Positions 37,108-45,395 of a stretch of 64,000 nucleotides of DNA are shown one piece after another. Source of the stretch: Extensimonas perlucida (GTDB lineage Bacteria > Pseudomonadota > Gammaproteobacteria > Burkholderiales > Burkholderiaceae_C); assembly GCF_007655255.1 (NCBI RefSeq), contig NZ_VMYE01000008.1, positions 1 to 64,000 of the forward strand, written 5' to 3'. The notes under the pieces are model-generated. The model had not been told where the DNA came from. It ran no database searches and was given only the letters and a program-made list of their open reading frames with translations. Positions within the stretch are counted from its first letter, which is position 1; every line of letters starts with the position of its first letter. Both the position numbers and the translations under genes were made by a program.

Positions 37108-39912
37108 TCAGTCGTACATCGCCGCAGCCGGACTGCGGGTGGTCTCGCGCACCAGCGCACGCAGGCGCGACTCGATGAGTGCGGCGATCTCGCGCGCATC
37201 CATCCCGGGCGGAGCATTGACCGTGATCGGAGCGGACAGCGAGACACTGGTGTTGCCACGCACAGCCAGTGGTTGAGCCGGCATCGTCACCGGTCTGGCA
37301 CCCGCCACTGACGGACTGCCCGCTGACATCGGCGCGATGCCGACGGGTGCGGTGCCGACGGAGGGGCGTGGCGCGACCAGCGCAGCAGTGCCACCGACCG
37401 CTGCCGGACGCGCAGTAGCCGGAGCCGTGGCAGTGGGCGACGCCGGCTTATCGCTACCGAAGAGCGAACCGAACCAGTCGCCGACCTGCTTGCCGGCATT
37501 CATCACCCAGCCGATCTTGCCGGCGATCCAGTCGATGGCGGTCGCGACCGTGCCCATGATGTCGGACCATAGCTGCGTGAAATAACCCGCCACGGGTTGC
37601 CAGGCGGCGCTGAACGATGCCATGGGTGAGAACGACAATAAGGCGTTGAAGGTGTCGATCACCCAGCCAGCAAGGGCTCCCACGGCTTGAATCGGTGAGG
37701 TCAGCACCGTAAATGCTGTGCTCAACCCGCTGCCGATCACCGTCCCGAGCGATTGGCCCGAGGCTGAGAGCGCAGCGAACTCGTCCTGGGTGAGCGTCAC
37801 CGGCGCGAGCAGCTTCCCAATCCAACCTACAACCTGGCTCACGCCGTCAGCCAAGAAGCCAAACACGAAGGCGACCGCCTGGCCAATCGGCGCGAGCGGT
37901 GCCAGTGCCGTGGAAAGATTACTGATCGCTGGCTGCAAGGCCGATTGGATGCCTTCGAACACGCCGCCGACATACGCAGCAATGGGGTCCCAGTATTTGC
38001 GGATCACCAGCGCCAGGCCTGCAACCGCAGCACCAATCCCGGCCACGATCCAGGTGATCGGGTTGGCCAAGAGCGCTACTGTGGTCGCACCAATCGCAGG
38101 TAGCATTGCCCAGAAGGCCAGCGCCGCCGACTTGATGGGCGCGATCAGCCCGAGGGCTCCGGTCTGAATCCGACCCCAGGCCAGCGACAAAATGCTGGCA
38201 CTGGTTCCAGTGGCCGCCGCCTGCACTTGCAACAGCGCCAATCCCGCACGGGCTGATTGGAATGCGGTGTTGGCGGCCAGGATCGGCCCCTTCACGAAAG
38301 TCCAGGCGTAACCCAGTGCGATGGTGGCCACCTTCAAGCCCAGCACGGCACCGACGGTGCCCACCACCACTTGCGTGACGATAGGAAAGCGTTCGGCCAG
38401 GTTGGCCAGACTGTCGATGGGCCCCATCAGCGCGCCCACCAGGCTGTTCAAGGTCGGCAGCAGTGCATTGCCTACCGTGATGCCCAGCCGGCTCATCTGG
38501 TTCTTCAGGAGCTGCAGGTTGTTCGCGGTGGTGGCCGAGCGTGCTTCGTACTCCTTCTGCATCGAGCCCGCATAGGCGGTCTGATCGGCCACCAGGCCCA
38601 CCGCCTTCTCGTAGGTCTCCATCGACCCCACCAGCTTGGCGATGTCGTCGGCGTACTCCATGCCGAACAGATCAGACAGGGTGCCCATCAGATCGGGGGC
38701 GTTCTTCACCTGCCGCAGGAAGGTCGTCAGCGCCCCTTGGGCATCGCGCTGGATCATCTTCTTCATGACCTCAGCAGACAGCCCGATGTCCTGCAAGCCT
38801 TGCTGGAACTTCTCGTTCTGCTTGTCGGCGGTCGCCAACTTCATCAAGAGCGCATTGATGCCGGTCGCGGCGACTTCGGGTGGTGTCTTAAGCGCCAGGA
38901 AGGTCGCCCCCAGGGCGTTCAACTGCGCGCCGGACAGGCCGAAGAGCTTCGCCGTCGAGCCCGCCCGGTTGGCGATGTTCAGGAGATCGGATGCCTTGGC
39001 GTCCATATTGTTGGACAGGTGGTTGATCGCGTCGCCGAGTTTGACCACCTCGTCCTGGGTCAATCCGAAGATCGAGCGCAGGCCCGTCATGGCCGCGCCG
39101 GCCTGCTGGCCCGACAGGTCAAAGGCCACGCCCATTTTGGCGGCGTCCTCGGCAAAGCGCAGCAACTCCTCGCGGGCGATGCCGGCCTGGCCGGCCGCCG
39201 CGACGATGGCGCCGATGCCGTCAGCAGCCATCGGAATGCGGGTCGACATCAAGAGCACATCTTTGGACATCTGCCCGAATTGATCCGGCGTGTCGAAATT
39301 GACCACCTTCTTGACGTCGGCCATCACCGACTCAAACTGGACAGCCGGTTGCACCAAACCGTAGAGCGCACCGCCCAGGGCCACCGCATCCATCATCTGG
39401 GCACGGTAGGCGCTGCGGTTCTCGAGATTACGGGCCTGTGCCTGTTGGGCGCGGGTCAGGGCTTCGGTGCGGGTACGCAGGGTTTCGAGCTGACTGCCGA
39501 GGCGCGCAGACTCACTGCCCATGGCGCGGGTGTTCACCCCAGCCCGGGTCAAAGAGGTGCTCAGTTCATCGACGGCCGAGCGCTGGCGACGGTAGGCCTC
39601 TTCAGCACGGGTGGCAGCGGCACGAGCACGTTCCAGTTCACGGGTCTGCTTGGCCGTGGCGCCGCCATCCTGGCCGGCAATGTTCGCTTCCAGCCCGGAA
39701 ACCTTCTGCTGCGCCGCGCGCATGGCGAGCGCTGCATCCCGAGCTTGGGTGCGCAGGGTTTCCAGCTGACGGATACCGGACTGTTTGTTGCCCAGCTCGG
39801 CCATCGTGGAGCCCAGCTGGTTCAACTGCGCCTGGGCACCGCGAACCGCCGAGCCGAGCGAGGCCGCCAGCGTGGCACCGATGCTGATCTGAACAGGATG
39901 CGCTGTGGCCAT
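37108..39912 (-). CDS. Tail tape measure protein (P2 gpT-like)
   Basis: A 934-residue protein that sets tail length and is carried in the tube lumen. It begins with a long Ala/Gln/Arg-rich coiled coil (residues about 10-130), then the TP901-type core (YGLVQPAVQFESVMADVKK, then GAIVAAAGQAGIAREELLRF), and several hydrophobic helices between about 500 and 700. The ATG at 39912 (MATAHPVQIS) is preferred over a TTG six bases earlier. Confidence 0.93.
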   Translation of the reverse strand: MATAHPVQISIGATLAASLGSAVRGAQAQLNQLGSTMAELGNKQSGIRQLETLRTQARDAALAMRAAQQKVSGLEANIAGQDGGATAKQTRELERARAAATRAEEAYRRQRSAVDELSTSLTRAGVNTRAMGSESARLGSQLETLRTRTEALTRAQQAQARNLENRSAYRAQMMDAVALGGALYGLVQPAVQFESVMADVKKVVNFDTPDQFGQMSKDVLLMSTRIPMAADGIGAIVAAAGQAGIAREELLRFAEDAAKMGVAFDLSGQQAGAAMTGLRSIFGLTQDEVVKLGDAINHLSNNMDAKASDLLNIANRAGSTAKLFGLSGAQLNALGATFLALKTPPEVAATGINALLMKLATADKQNEKFQQGLQDIGLSAEVMKKMIQRDAQGALTTFLRQVKNAPDLMGTLSDLFGMEYADDIAKLVGSMETYEKAVGLVADQTAYAGSMQKEYEARSATTANNLQLLKNQMSRLGITVGNALLPTLNSLVGALMGPIDSLANLAERFPIVTQVVVGTVGAVLGLKVATIALGYAWTFVKGPILAANTAFQSARAGLALLQVQAAATGTSASILSLAWGRIQTGALGLIAPIKSAALAFWAMLPAIGATTVALLANPITWIVAGIGAAVAGLALVIRKYWDPIAAYVGGVFEGIQSALQPAISNLSTALAPLAPIGQAVAFVFGFLADGVSQVVGWIGKLLAPVTLTQDEFAALSASGQSLGTVIGSGLSTAFTVLTSPIQAVGALAGWVIDTFNALLSFSPMASFSAAWQPVAGYFTQLWSDIMGTVATAIDWIAGKIGWVMNAGKQVGDWFGSLFGSDKPASPTATAPATARPAAVGGTAALVAPRPSVGTAPVGIAPMSAGSPSVAGARPVTMPAQPLAVRGNTSVSLSAPITVNAPPGMDAREIAALIESRLRALVRETTRSPAAAMYD

Positions 39913-39921
39913 GGGCAAACC

Positions 39922-40313
39922 TCAGGAAGACGGCGTGGCAGACAAGCGCCGCGCCAATGACAAGGCCTCGACCAACTCACTCACCTCCAGGGCGAGCAAC
40001 TCGGATCGAGGCCAGTGGGTGTAGAGGGCGAGCTCCACCACGAGGGCGGACAGCTCACCCGGATTCACTGCAAAAAACCGCCCAGCACCTTCTGCAGTTG
40101 GGCGTAGTCCTTCATATCCAGCTGGTGAATCGCCGCCGGCGGCAACTCAGCCAGGTTGGCGATCAGCCGGATCTCGCGCTCGGCGTCCGTCCCGGCCGAC
40201 TTCTGCGCCGCCAGGTGGTCGCCCACCGTGGGACGGCGCAGCGCGATGTCGGCAATCGGCACGCCGTCGTGCTCGATGGGAAAATTCAGTTTGATGCGTT
40301 CAGCCATGCTCAT
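39922..40313 (-). CDS. Tail assembly chaperone E/E' (programmed -1 frameshift)
   Basis: The E frame runs from ATG 40313 to a TGA at 40065 and gives an 82-residue protein like P2 gpE (MSMAERIKLNFPIEHDGV). Just before its stop the sequence TTTTTTG (40077-40071) allows a -1 slip into an open frame that runs to 39922 and encodes NPGELSALVVELALYTHWP and further residues, with the HWP element seen in GpE' proteins. P2 uses the same TTTTTTG site to make the gpE+E' fusion, which assembles the tail around the tape measure. AAGGAG lies before the start. Confidence 0.87.
40071..40077 (-). promoter_or_regulatory. Slippery site TTTTTTG for E/E' frameshift
   Basis: The heptamer lies three codons before the end of the E frame (codons GGT TTT TTG CAG TGA). 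A -1 shift gives the frame beginning with GCA GTG AAT CCG. The position is exactly that of the P2 E/E' shift site. Confidence 0.8.
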
Positions 40314-40337
40314 GGGGGGCTCCTTATCCTTCATTCA

Positions 40338-40850
40338 TCACAAACCAATCGCCGCACGAATGGCTTCCATCTGATCGGTACCGCCCACCTTTCTGACCAG
40401 GTTGATGGCGTCGATCTCGATCAGCTCCTCGTCATCGATGGTGAGCTTGTAGTAGCTGGCGGCCACCGAGACCTTGAGGGTGCTTTTGTCGCCGGGCTTC
40501 CAGGTGCCGGCATCGAGCTCCTTCCAGCCACCGCGCAGATTGACGATGACGGGTTTGGCTTCCGACCCCTGTGCCTGAATGGCGCCCCGGATGGTGATCT
40601 GGGTGGCGGCGTTGTCCAGCAGGCCGAAGAGCTTGAAGACTTCCGGATCGTGGTCGGCGATGGTCAGCTCGGCTTCGAGCTTTTCCATACCGAGATCGAT
40701 CTCGACTGGCAGATCCATCCCCCCCGCACGGTGCTCCTCGGTCTTCAAGGTGAGCTTGGGCAGTTGAATCTCGTCGATGCGCCCGGCGTAACCCCGGCCG
40801 TCGACGAAGAGGTTCATGTTCTTCAGAACACGCGGCAGTTCGATGGCCAT
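40338..40850 (-). CDS. Major tail tube protein (P2 FII-like)
   Basis: A 170-residue protein, almost the length of P2 FII, starting MAIELPRVLKNMNLFVDG. It forms the inner tube of the contractile tail. Its start lies at the stop of the sheath gene (shared base 40850). Confidence 0.93.
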   Translation of the reverse strand: MAIELPRVLKNMNLFVDGRGYAGRIDEIQLPKLTLKTEEHRAGGMDLPVEIDLGMEKLEAELTIADHDPEVFKLFGLLDNAATQITIRGAIQAQGSEAKPVIVNLRGGWKELDAGTWKPGDKSTLKVSVAASYYKLTIDDEELIEIDAINLVRKVGGTDQMEAIRAAIGL

Positions 40851-42040
40851 TACAGAATCTCCTCGAGATAGTCATCGACCAGGTGCGAGCGGAAGATGAT
40901 GTGCTCGGCCGGGTACGGCGGGGTGAAGTCGAAGTTGAAATAAATCTTGCCGTCGGCAATGGACTGCGGTGAGTTCAGATCCGGATCGGCCCAGCACTTG
41001 CCGCCGAGGATCGCGCCCTGCGCCTTCAACTGCCGCAGATAGGCGTTCACCCCCTCCGTGACTTCTCCCACGTAGGTCTTGGTGATGTTGCGATCCACCG
41101 CCCAGAGGTGGGCTCGGAGCAGCGACTCGTTGATCATGTCGGCGGTGCGCCGCACACTGAGGAAGGCCCACTTCGGGTCTGAAGAACAGGTGCGGTTGCC
41201 CCACAGGCGGTAGCCATCCTCCTGAATGATGGTGGCCACCTCGTTCTCGTTGAGCAGGTTGGCCCGAGCATTCGGATCGCCCAGCGCAAAATCCACCGGG
41301 CGGTGGCTGCCAAGGATGCCGTTGATGACATTGTTCGAGGGCGACCACCAGAACCCCCGGTCGTTGTCGATCTTGGCAATCAGGCCTGCGACGCGTGCTG
41401 AAACGGGCTCGGTCACCACCGTCCCGTTCTTCATCACCTTGACGTGCGGATCGACCACGTAGATGCGCGGCGAACCCCAGTCCTCGCGGTAGTCGATGGC
41501 GGCGGCGTCCGTGGTGTTGGGGCCGTCGGCGATGATCACCGCGCGCAGGCGCTCGGCAATGCCGAGCAGTTCGGCCACAACGGGGTTTGCCAACTGACGG
41601 GTGTCATCATCAGGGTCTATGGGGCGCTGATGCGTGAAACCCGGGGCGATCAAAATGCGCGGCGTGACCTTGGCGACCGACTGTGCCGCCAGCAGCGCCT
41701 GCAGGCCGAGGTACTGACCGGTCTCATCAACGCCACCGAGCACGTGGGTCTGTGTCTCGGCTTCGGTCGCCCCTTCTGCTACCCGGATCACGACCACCAG
41801 GGCACCGGCCTGATCGAAGATGCCGTCGATGGCCATGGGCAAGGTGCCGGTGGCACCCAGCTTGGCTGCCTCCAGGCGAGAGCCGGCAATGAGCACTGGC
41901 GTGTTCAAGGGAAATCGCTGTTCATCCGCATCCGGTGCGGTGCCGACAAGCCCGATCACGGAGGATCGGACGGTGCGAATGGGACGCGGGCCGTTGTCGA
42001 TTTCAACGACCTCGACCCCGTGAAGAAAGTGATCTGCCAT
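40850..42040 (-). CDS. Tail sheath protein (P2 FI-like)
   Basis: A 396-residue sheath protein, matching the length of P2 FI. It starts MADHFLHGVEVVEIDNGPR; the C-terminal region YNFDFTPPYPAEHIIF-like (FNFDFTPPYPAEHIIFRSHL) is a strong family match. The sheath contracts to drive the tube into the host envelope. Confidence 0.95.
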   Translation of the reverse strand: MADHFLHGVEVVEIDNGPRPIRTVRSSVIGLVGTAPDADEQRFPLNTPVLIAGSRLEAAKLGATGTLPMAIDGIFDQAGALVVVIRVAEGATEAETQTHVLGGVDETGQYLGLQALLAAQSVAKVTPRILIAPGFTHQRPIDPDDDTRQLANPVVAELLGIAERLRAVIIADGPNTTDAAAIDYREDWGSPRIYVVDPHVKVMKNGTVVTEPVSARVAGLIAKIDNDRGFWWSPSNNVINGILGSHRPVDFALGDPNARANLLNENEVATIIQEDGYRLWGNRTCSSDPKWAFLSVRRTADMINESLLRAHLWAVDRNITKTYVGEVTEGVNAYLRQLKAQGAILGGKCWADPDLNSPQSIADGKIYFNFDFTPPYPAEHIIFRSHLVDDYLEEIL

Positions 42041-42056
42041 GGGTGGGCTCCAGAAA

Positions 42057-42079
42057 CAAAAAATCCGCCAGCGGCGGAT
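42057..42079 (-). terminator. Rho-independent terminator inside the tail gene cluster
   Basis: Minus strand ATCCGCC-GCT-GGCGGAT is followed by TTTTT. It lies between the small membrane gene (stop at 42111) and the sheath gene (start at 42040), so it would reduce read-through from the fibre genes into the sheath genes, or cap a separate upstream transcript. Confidence 0.82.
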
Positions 42080-42110
42080 CGGGTGAATGGGGGATTGCAG
42101 TGCGACAGGC

Positions 42111-42431
42111 TCAAGCGATGGGTTTGCCCTCGTCCGGCTCAATGGCCTTTTCGCAGTGGTTCGGATCGAGTCGGTCGAGCAACCGACACAGCACACAGGC
42201 CCAGCGCTTGCCTTCGCGCGCGGCCTTGCCAGCACGGCTACTGAGCGTCTCATCCTCGTGTCCGCCGAAGGCCGCGTTGGCCAGCTGATCGTGGGCGACC
42301 GCCAGGGTCCAGGCTCGTCGGCTCCCAGCCAGGGCGGCAATCAGCATCCACAGGGAAGCGATCACAGCGGCGATCTGGCACAACAGCCAGATGGTCAGCA
42401 GCGCGAGGCGTTGTCGGATTGAAGTGGTCAC
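42111..42431 (-). CDS. Small phage membrane protein of unknown function
   Basis: A 106-residue protein starting with GTG that overlaps the preceding stop (GTGA). It has one or two membrane helices near the N-terminus (LALLTIWLLCQIAAVIASLW) followed by a polar, Cys-containing tail. It lies downstream of the fibre assembly gene. No family is recognised. Confidence 0.65.
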   Translation of the reverse strand: MTTSIRQRLALLTIWLLCQIAAVIASLWMLIAALAGSRRAWTLAVAHDQLANAAFGGHEDETLSSRAGKAAREGKRWACVLCRLLDRLDPNHCEKAIEPDEGKPIA

Positions 42432-43039
42432 GGCGCCCCCTCCGGCCAGCCTTGGCTGAGGTCGTAGTCGGCGATATCCTCGCCCGCCGTTTGCATCGCC
42501 TTGATCGCGTCCTTGTGCGCCCAGGCAGCGGCGTAATGCGCCGACACCCACTGCATCACCGCGAGACCAAACTGCACGGCCTCGACGCCGGTGAGCGTGT
42601 GGGTCACATCCTCGGCATCCCGAAATGACACAGTGTCGGTGCTGCCCGCCGCCACCAATGCCGTGCCCGCCGTGGCCACAGCATTGATGTTCACTCTGTC
42701 GCGCTCGTGGCGCAGTTGCACGGTACCGGTCGTGCCATCGGCAAAGGTGTGCGGCTTGCCTCGAGCGATCCGGGCATCGCGCTCGGCATCGATGGCAGCG
42801 AGCCGCTCGCGCAGCTGGTCGGCCTGCTGGAGCGTTTCGCGGGCAGACTGCGCGGCCTTCTCCTCGCTACTTGGCACCAGCGTCCAGCCGCTGCCATGCT
42901 CTCCATCCCACTTGGCGGCCTTGCCGCGTGGAATCTTGGGCGGTGCGGTAAAGGTCCAACCCGCCGGTGCCGGCTGACCCGGCGCGATCTCGGCGGTCTC
43001 GCCCAAAAAACCCTGGTCGATCTGGTAAATCGTTCGCAT
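42428..43039 (-). CDS. Tail fibre assembly-like protein (DUF4376)
   Basis: A 203-residue protein starting MRTIYQIDQGFLGETAEIA. The C-terminal half has the DUF4376-type RVNINAVATAGTALVAAGS and WVSAHYAAAWAHKDAIKAM. Such proteins sit next to phage fibre genes and probably help fold or attach the fibre. Confidence 0.8.
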   Translation of the reverse strand: MRTIYQIDQGFLGETAEIAPGQPAPAGWTFTAPPKIPRGKAAKWDGEHGSGWTLVPSSEEKAAQSARETLQQADQLRERLAAIDAERDARIARGKPHTFADGTTGTVQLRHERDRVNINAVATAGTALVAAGSTDTVSFRDAEDVTHTLTGVEAVQFGLAVMQWVSAHYAAAWAHKDAIKAMQTAGEDIADYDLSQGWPEGAP

Positions 43040-43050
43040 CGTTTGTCTCC

Positions 43051-45084
43051 TTACTGGGCGCGCACGTAGTAGCGGTAGCCGCCCCGGCTGCTGCCGTCGG
43101 TGCTGAAGAGCCAGCCGGTCTGGTTGCCGTAGGCGCCGACCGCACCGAACTCGCCGGTACTGGTCGGCAGCCGAAACTCGGTGGCGAGGTTGTAGCTGTA
43201 GAGACTCGCGCCACTGGCCACATTGACGTAGTAACTGCTCGACTGCTGGGTGAAGTGCAGCCAGCGGCCGCCCGAGAGCGGCAGCAGCCAGTAGCCGTAG
43301 ATCGAAGCACCATAGTTCGAGAAGTAGTTGTTGGCGTAAAGGCGCCCACTTACCAGATCGAACAGCGCAAAGTCGAAGTAGTAGCTGTTGTTGCTCGACT
43401 CAGCGATCAGCCAGACGAAGCGGTCTCCGGTGTAATTGAAGCGCCGCAGCACGATGCTGGCGCTCCAGCGCGACGGTCGGCTGTTGCGCTTGAAGCTCAC
43501 GAAGTCCCGGGTCTGCACCAAGGTCAGGGTGTTGAGCCCGGAATAGAAGCCGAAGCAGCCCGTACTCGGATGCACCCACATCCGGGCGAGCGTGCCCGTG
43601 GCCCCGAGGATCTGGCTGGCGGTGGCCACCTGTTCCCAACTGTTGAAGTCCACCGTGCGGAACACGGCATTGGCACTGGCGGCGTAGTAAAAGCCCGCCA
43701 CGAAGTGAATGCTGCCGGCGATCAGGGTGTGACCGCTGGGCTGATTGACCCAGCTCAGGGTGCCGTCCTCAGCGATCAGCAGCAGCTGATTGCCGTAGTG
43801 GAGGATGCCGATGCCGTTCTCCACATAGGAGGGCTGGCCGGTGTCCTGGCGATTGAAGCTGCCGTTCGAGCGCAGCAGCAGCGCGTGATCGCCCCAGTTG
43901 CTGGTGCCCTCCCACGCCTTGCTCCAGGTCGCGCCGGCATCCGTGGTGCGATAGAGCGCATTCCAACTGCTGCCGTTGTCCACCAGCAGATAGAGGCTGC
44001 TGCCGACCCGCAGGGCGCCTCGAGCTTGGGTGATGCGCGTATCGAGGGTGACGGTGAGATTGACCTCACGGGTGATCGCCGTCGCGCCGTCTTGCACATA
44101 CTTGAACAGGATCTGGGCCGCCGCAGACTTCTTGTCGATGAAGCCCACCCCTTGGGGCAGGCCCACCACGATGCTGGCCCAGGTCACCTCGAACTGATCA
44201 CCGCCACCGTTGACGAAACCTGTCCAGGCCCCAAAGGTCGCGGCCGTGGTGAACTGGCAGCGCACCACGGCCGGGCTGGGAGTAGAGTCGTAATTGACCC
44301 AGCCCACAGTACGGCCTGAATCCGAGATCGCCGGCCAGTAGGGACCGCCGTAGCCCAGCGCGCCGATCTGGGCATTGGCCCAGTTCTGGCCCCCGTTGTT
44401 GGAATACTGAATACCGTTCGAGCCGGAACGCACGATCACCGCCCGTTCGCCGTTGACGGCCGTTGCACGGTTGCTGCCATAGCCGGGCGATTCGCCGGAG
44501 AGCACCGTATTGCCAATCGACGGCGTTGGCAGATTGTTGGGCGCCTGCCCCAGCACCTCGGCAAGTTCCGGGTAGTCCGCGATCAGGACCGTGCCGCCCT
44601 CGGCGGGCAGGTAGCGGCTGGTGTCCATATTGGGATGGATCAGCGCGATGCTGCCAATGGGGATCTCGCCGGGAAAGCGCCAGGCGCCATCCCCGCGCAG
44701 GAAGCGCCGGTCTTCGCCCGCCTGCGGGGCCGGCACCATCCCGAGCGAGCCCATCGCAGACGGTGTTGCGCCACCGAAAGCCGCGTAGCGCTGCACCTCC
44801 TGACTGAGCTCGCTGAACTTGAGATCGCCTTGCTGGCTGACCCGATCCACTTGGGCATCACCGGTGGCGATGACCTCGGCGGATTTGAGATTGGCGGTGG
44901 CGACGAGCTCAGCCTTTTGCAGCTGGCCGGTGTCGATCACATCGAACACCGTAGCTTGGCCGCCGACCGCCTCGACGGCCTTGGCCAGCATCACGATGTC
45001 CTCGGGCGTGGCAGTGGGCGCCAGGGTGTCGATGCGGGTCTGAATTGCATCGATCTGGGCCTGAAGTTGCGTTGAAATGGGCAT
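43051..45084 (-). CDS. Tail fibre with sialidase-like beta-propeller
   Basis: A 677-residue fibre. Residues about 1-105 form a coiled-coil/shaft region; GDGAWRFPGEIPIGSIALI near residue 130 resembles a phage tail-collar start. After about residue 185 there are repeated W/Y-rich blades with Asp-box-like motifs (SNNGGQNWANA and TTDAGATWSKAW), a pattern of sialidase-type propellers. It probably binds a surface glycan and sets host range. Preceded by GAGAGG-type ribosome site. Confidence 0.8.
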   Translation of the reverse strand: MPISTQLQAQIDAIQTRIDTLAPTATPEDIVMLAKAVEAVGGQATVFDVIDTGQLQKAELVATANLKSAEVIATGDAQVDRVSQQGDLKFSELSQEVQRYAAFGGATPSAMGSLGMVPAPQAGEDRRFLRGDGAWRFPGEIPIGSIALIHPNMDTSRYLPAEGGTVLIADYPELAEVLGQAPNNLPTPSIGNTVLSGESPGYGSNRATAVNGERAVIVRSGSNGIQYSNNGGQNWANAQIGALGYGGPYWPAISDSGRTVGWVNYDSTPSPAVVRCQFTTAATFGAWTGFVNGGGDQFEVTWASIVVGLPQGVGFIDKKSAAAQILFKYVQDGATAITREVNLTVTLDTRITQARGALRVGSSLYLLVDNGSSWNALYRTTDAGATWSKAWEGTSNWGDHALLLRSNGSFNRQDTGQPSYVENGIGILHYGNQLLLIAEDGTLSWVNQPSGHTLIAGSIHFVAGFYYAASANAVFRTVDFNSWEQVATASQILGATGTLARMWVHPSTGCFGFYSGLNTLTLVQTRDFVSFKRNSRPSRWSASIVLRRFNYTGDRFVWLIAESSNNSYYFDFALFDLVSGRLYANNYFSNYGASIYGYWLLPLSGGRWLHFTQQSSSYYVNVASGASLYSYNLATEFRLPTSTGEFGAVGAYGNQTGWLFSTDGSSRGGYRYYVRAQ

Positions 45085-45095
45085 GGAGAGTCCTC

Positions 45096-45383
45096 TCAAA
45101 GATCGAGATTGAGGAGTTGGTTCAACTGCAGGCGCCGGATTCGGCGCAGCACGTCGGTGCTGACTTCATCGAGCGCATCGGCCACGGCCGTGGTGGTGGC
45201 CGTCAGTGCCGCATTGACCTCGCTTCGCGTCTGCGCCATAGCCGTCTGCACCTCGCTGCGTTGCTCACCGAAGCCGGCATCAACCGTCACCAAGGCCTCG
45301 CGCAAGCGCAGCACATCGTCCGAGAGCAAGTGATCGGGGTGTGGCAGCGGCAGATTCAGTACCGGAGTACGCTCAAGATCCAT
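45096..45383 (-). CDS. Small tail-fibre-associated protein
   Basis: A 95-residue protein, MDLERTPVLNLPLPHPDHLL at the start and a helical, coiled-coil-like second half (EVQTAMAQTRSEVNAALTA). It lies between the DUF4815 protein and the fibre. Small proteins with this N-terminus are common beside contractile-phage fibre genes; function unknown. Confidence 0.65.
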   Translation of the reverse strand: MDLERTPVLNLPLPHPDHLLSDDVLRLREALVTVDAGFGEQRSEVQTAMAQTRSEVNAALTATTTAVADALDEVSTDVLRRIRRLQLNQLLNLDL

Positions 45384-45395
45384 CGCTCACCTCCA

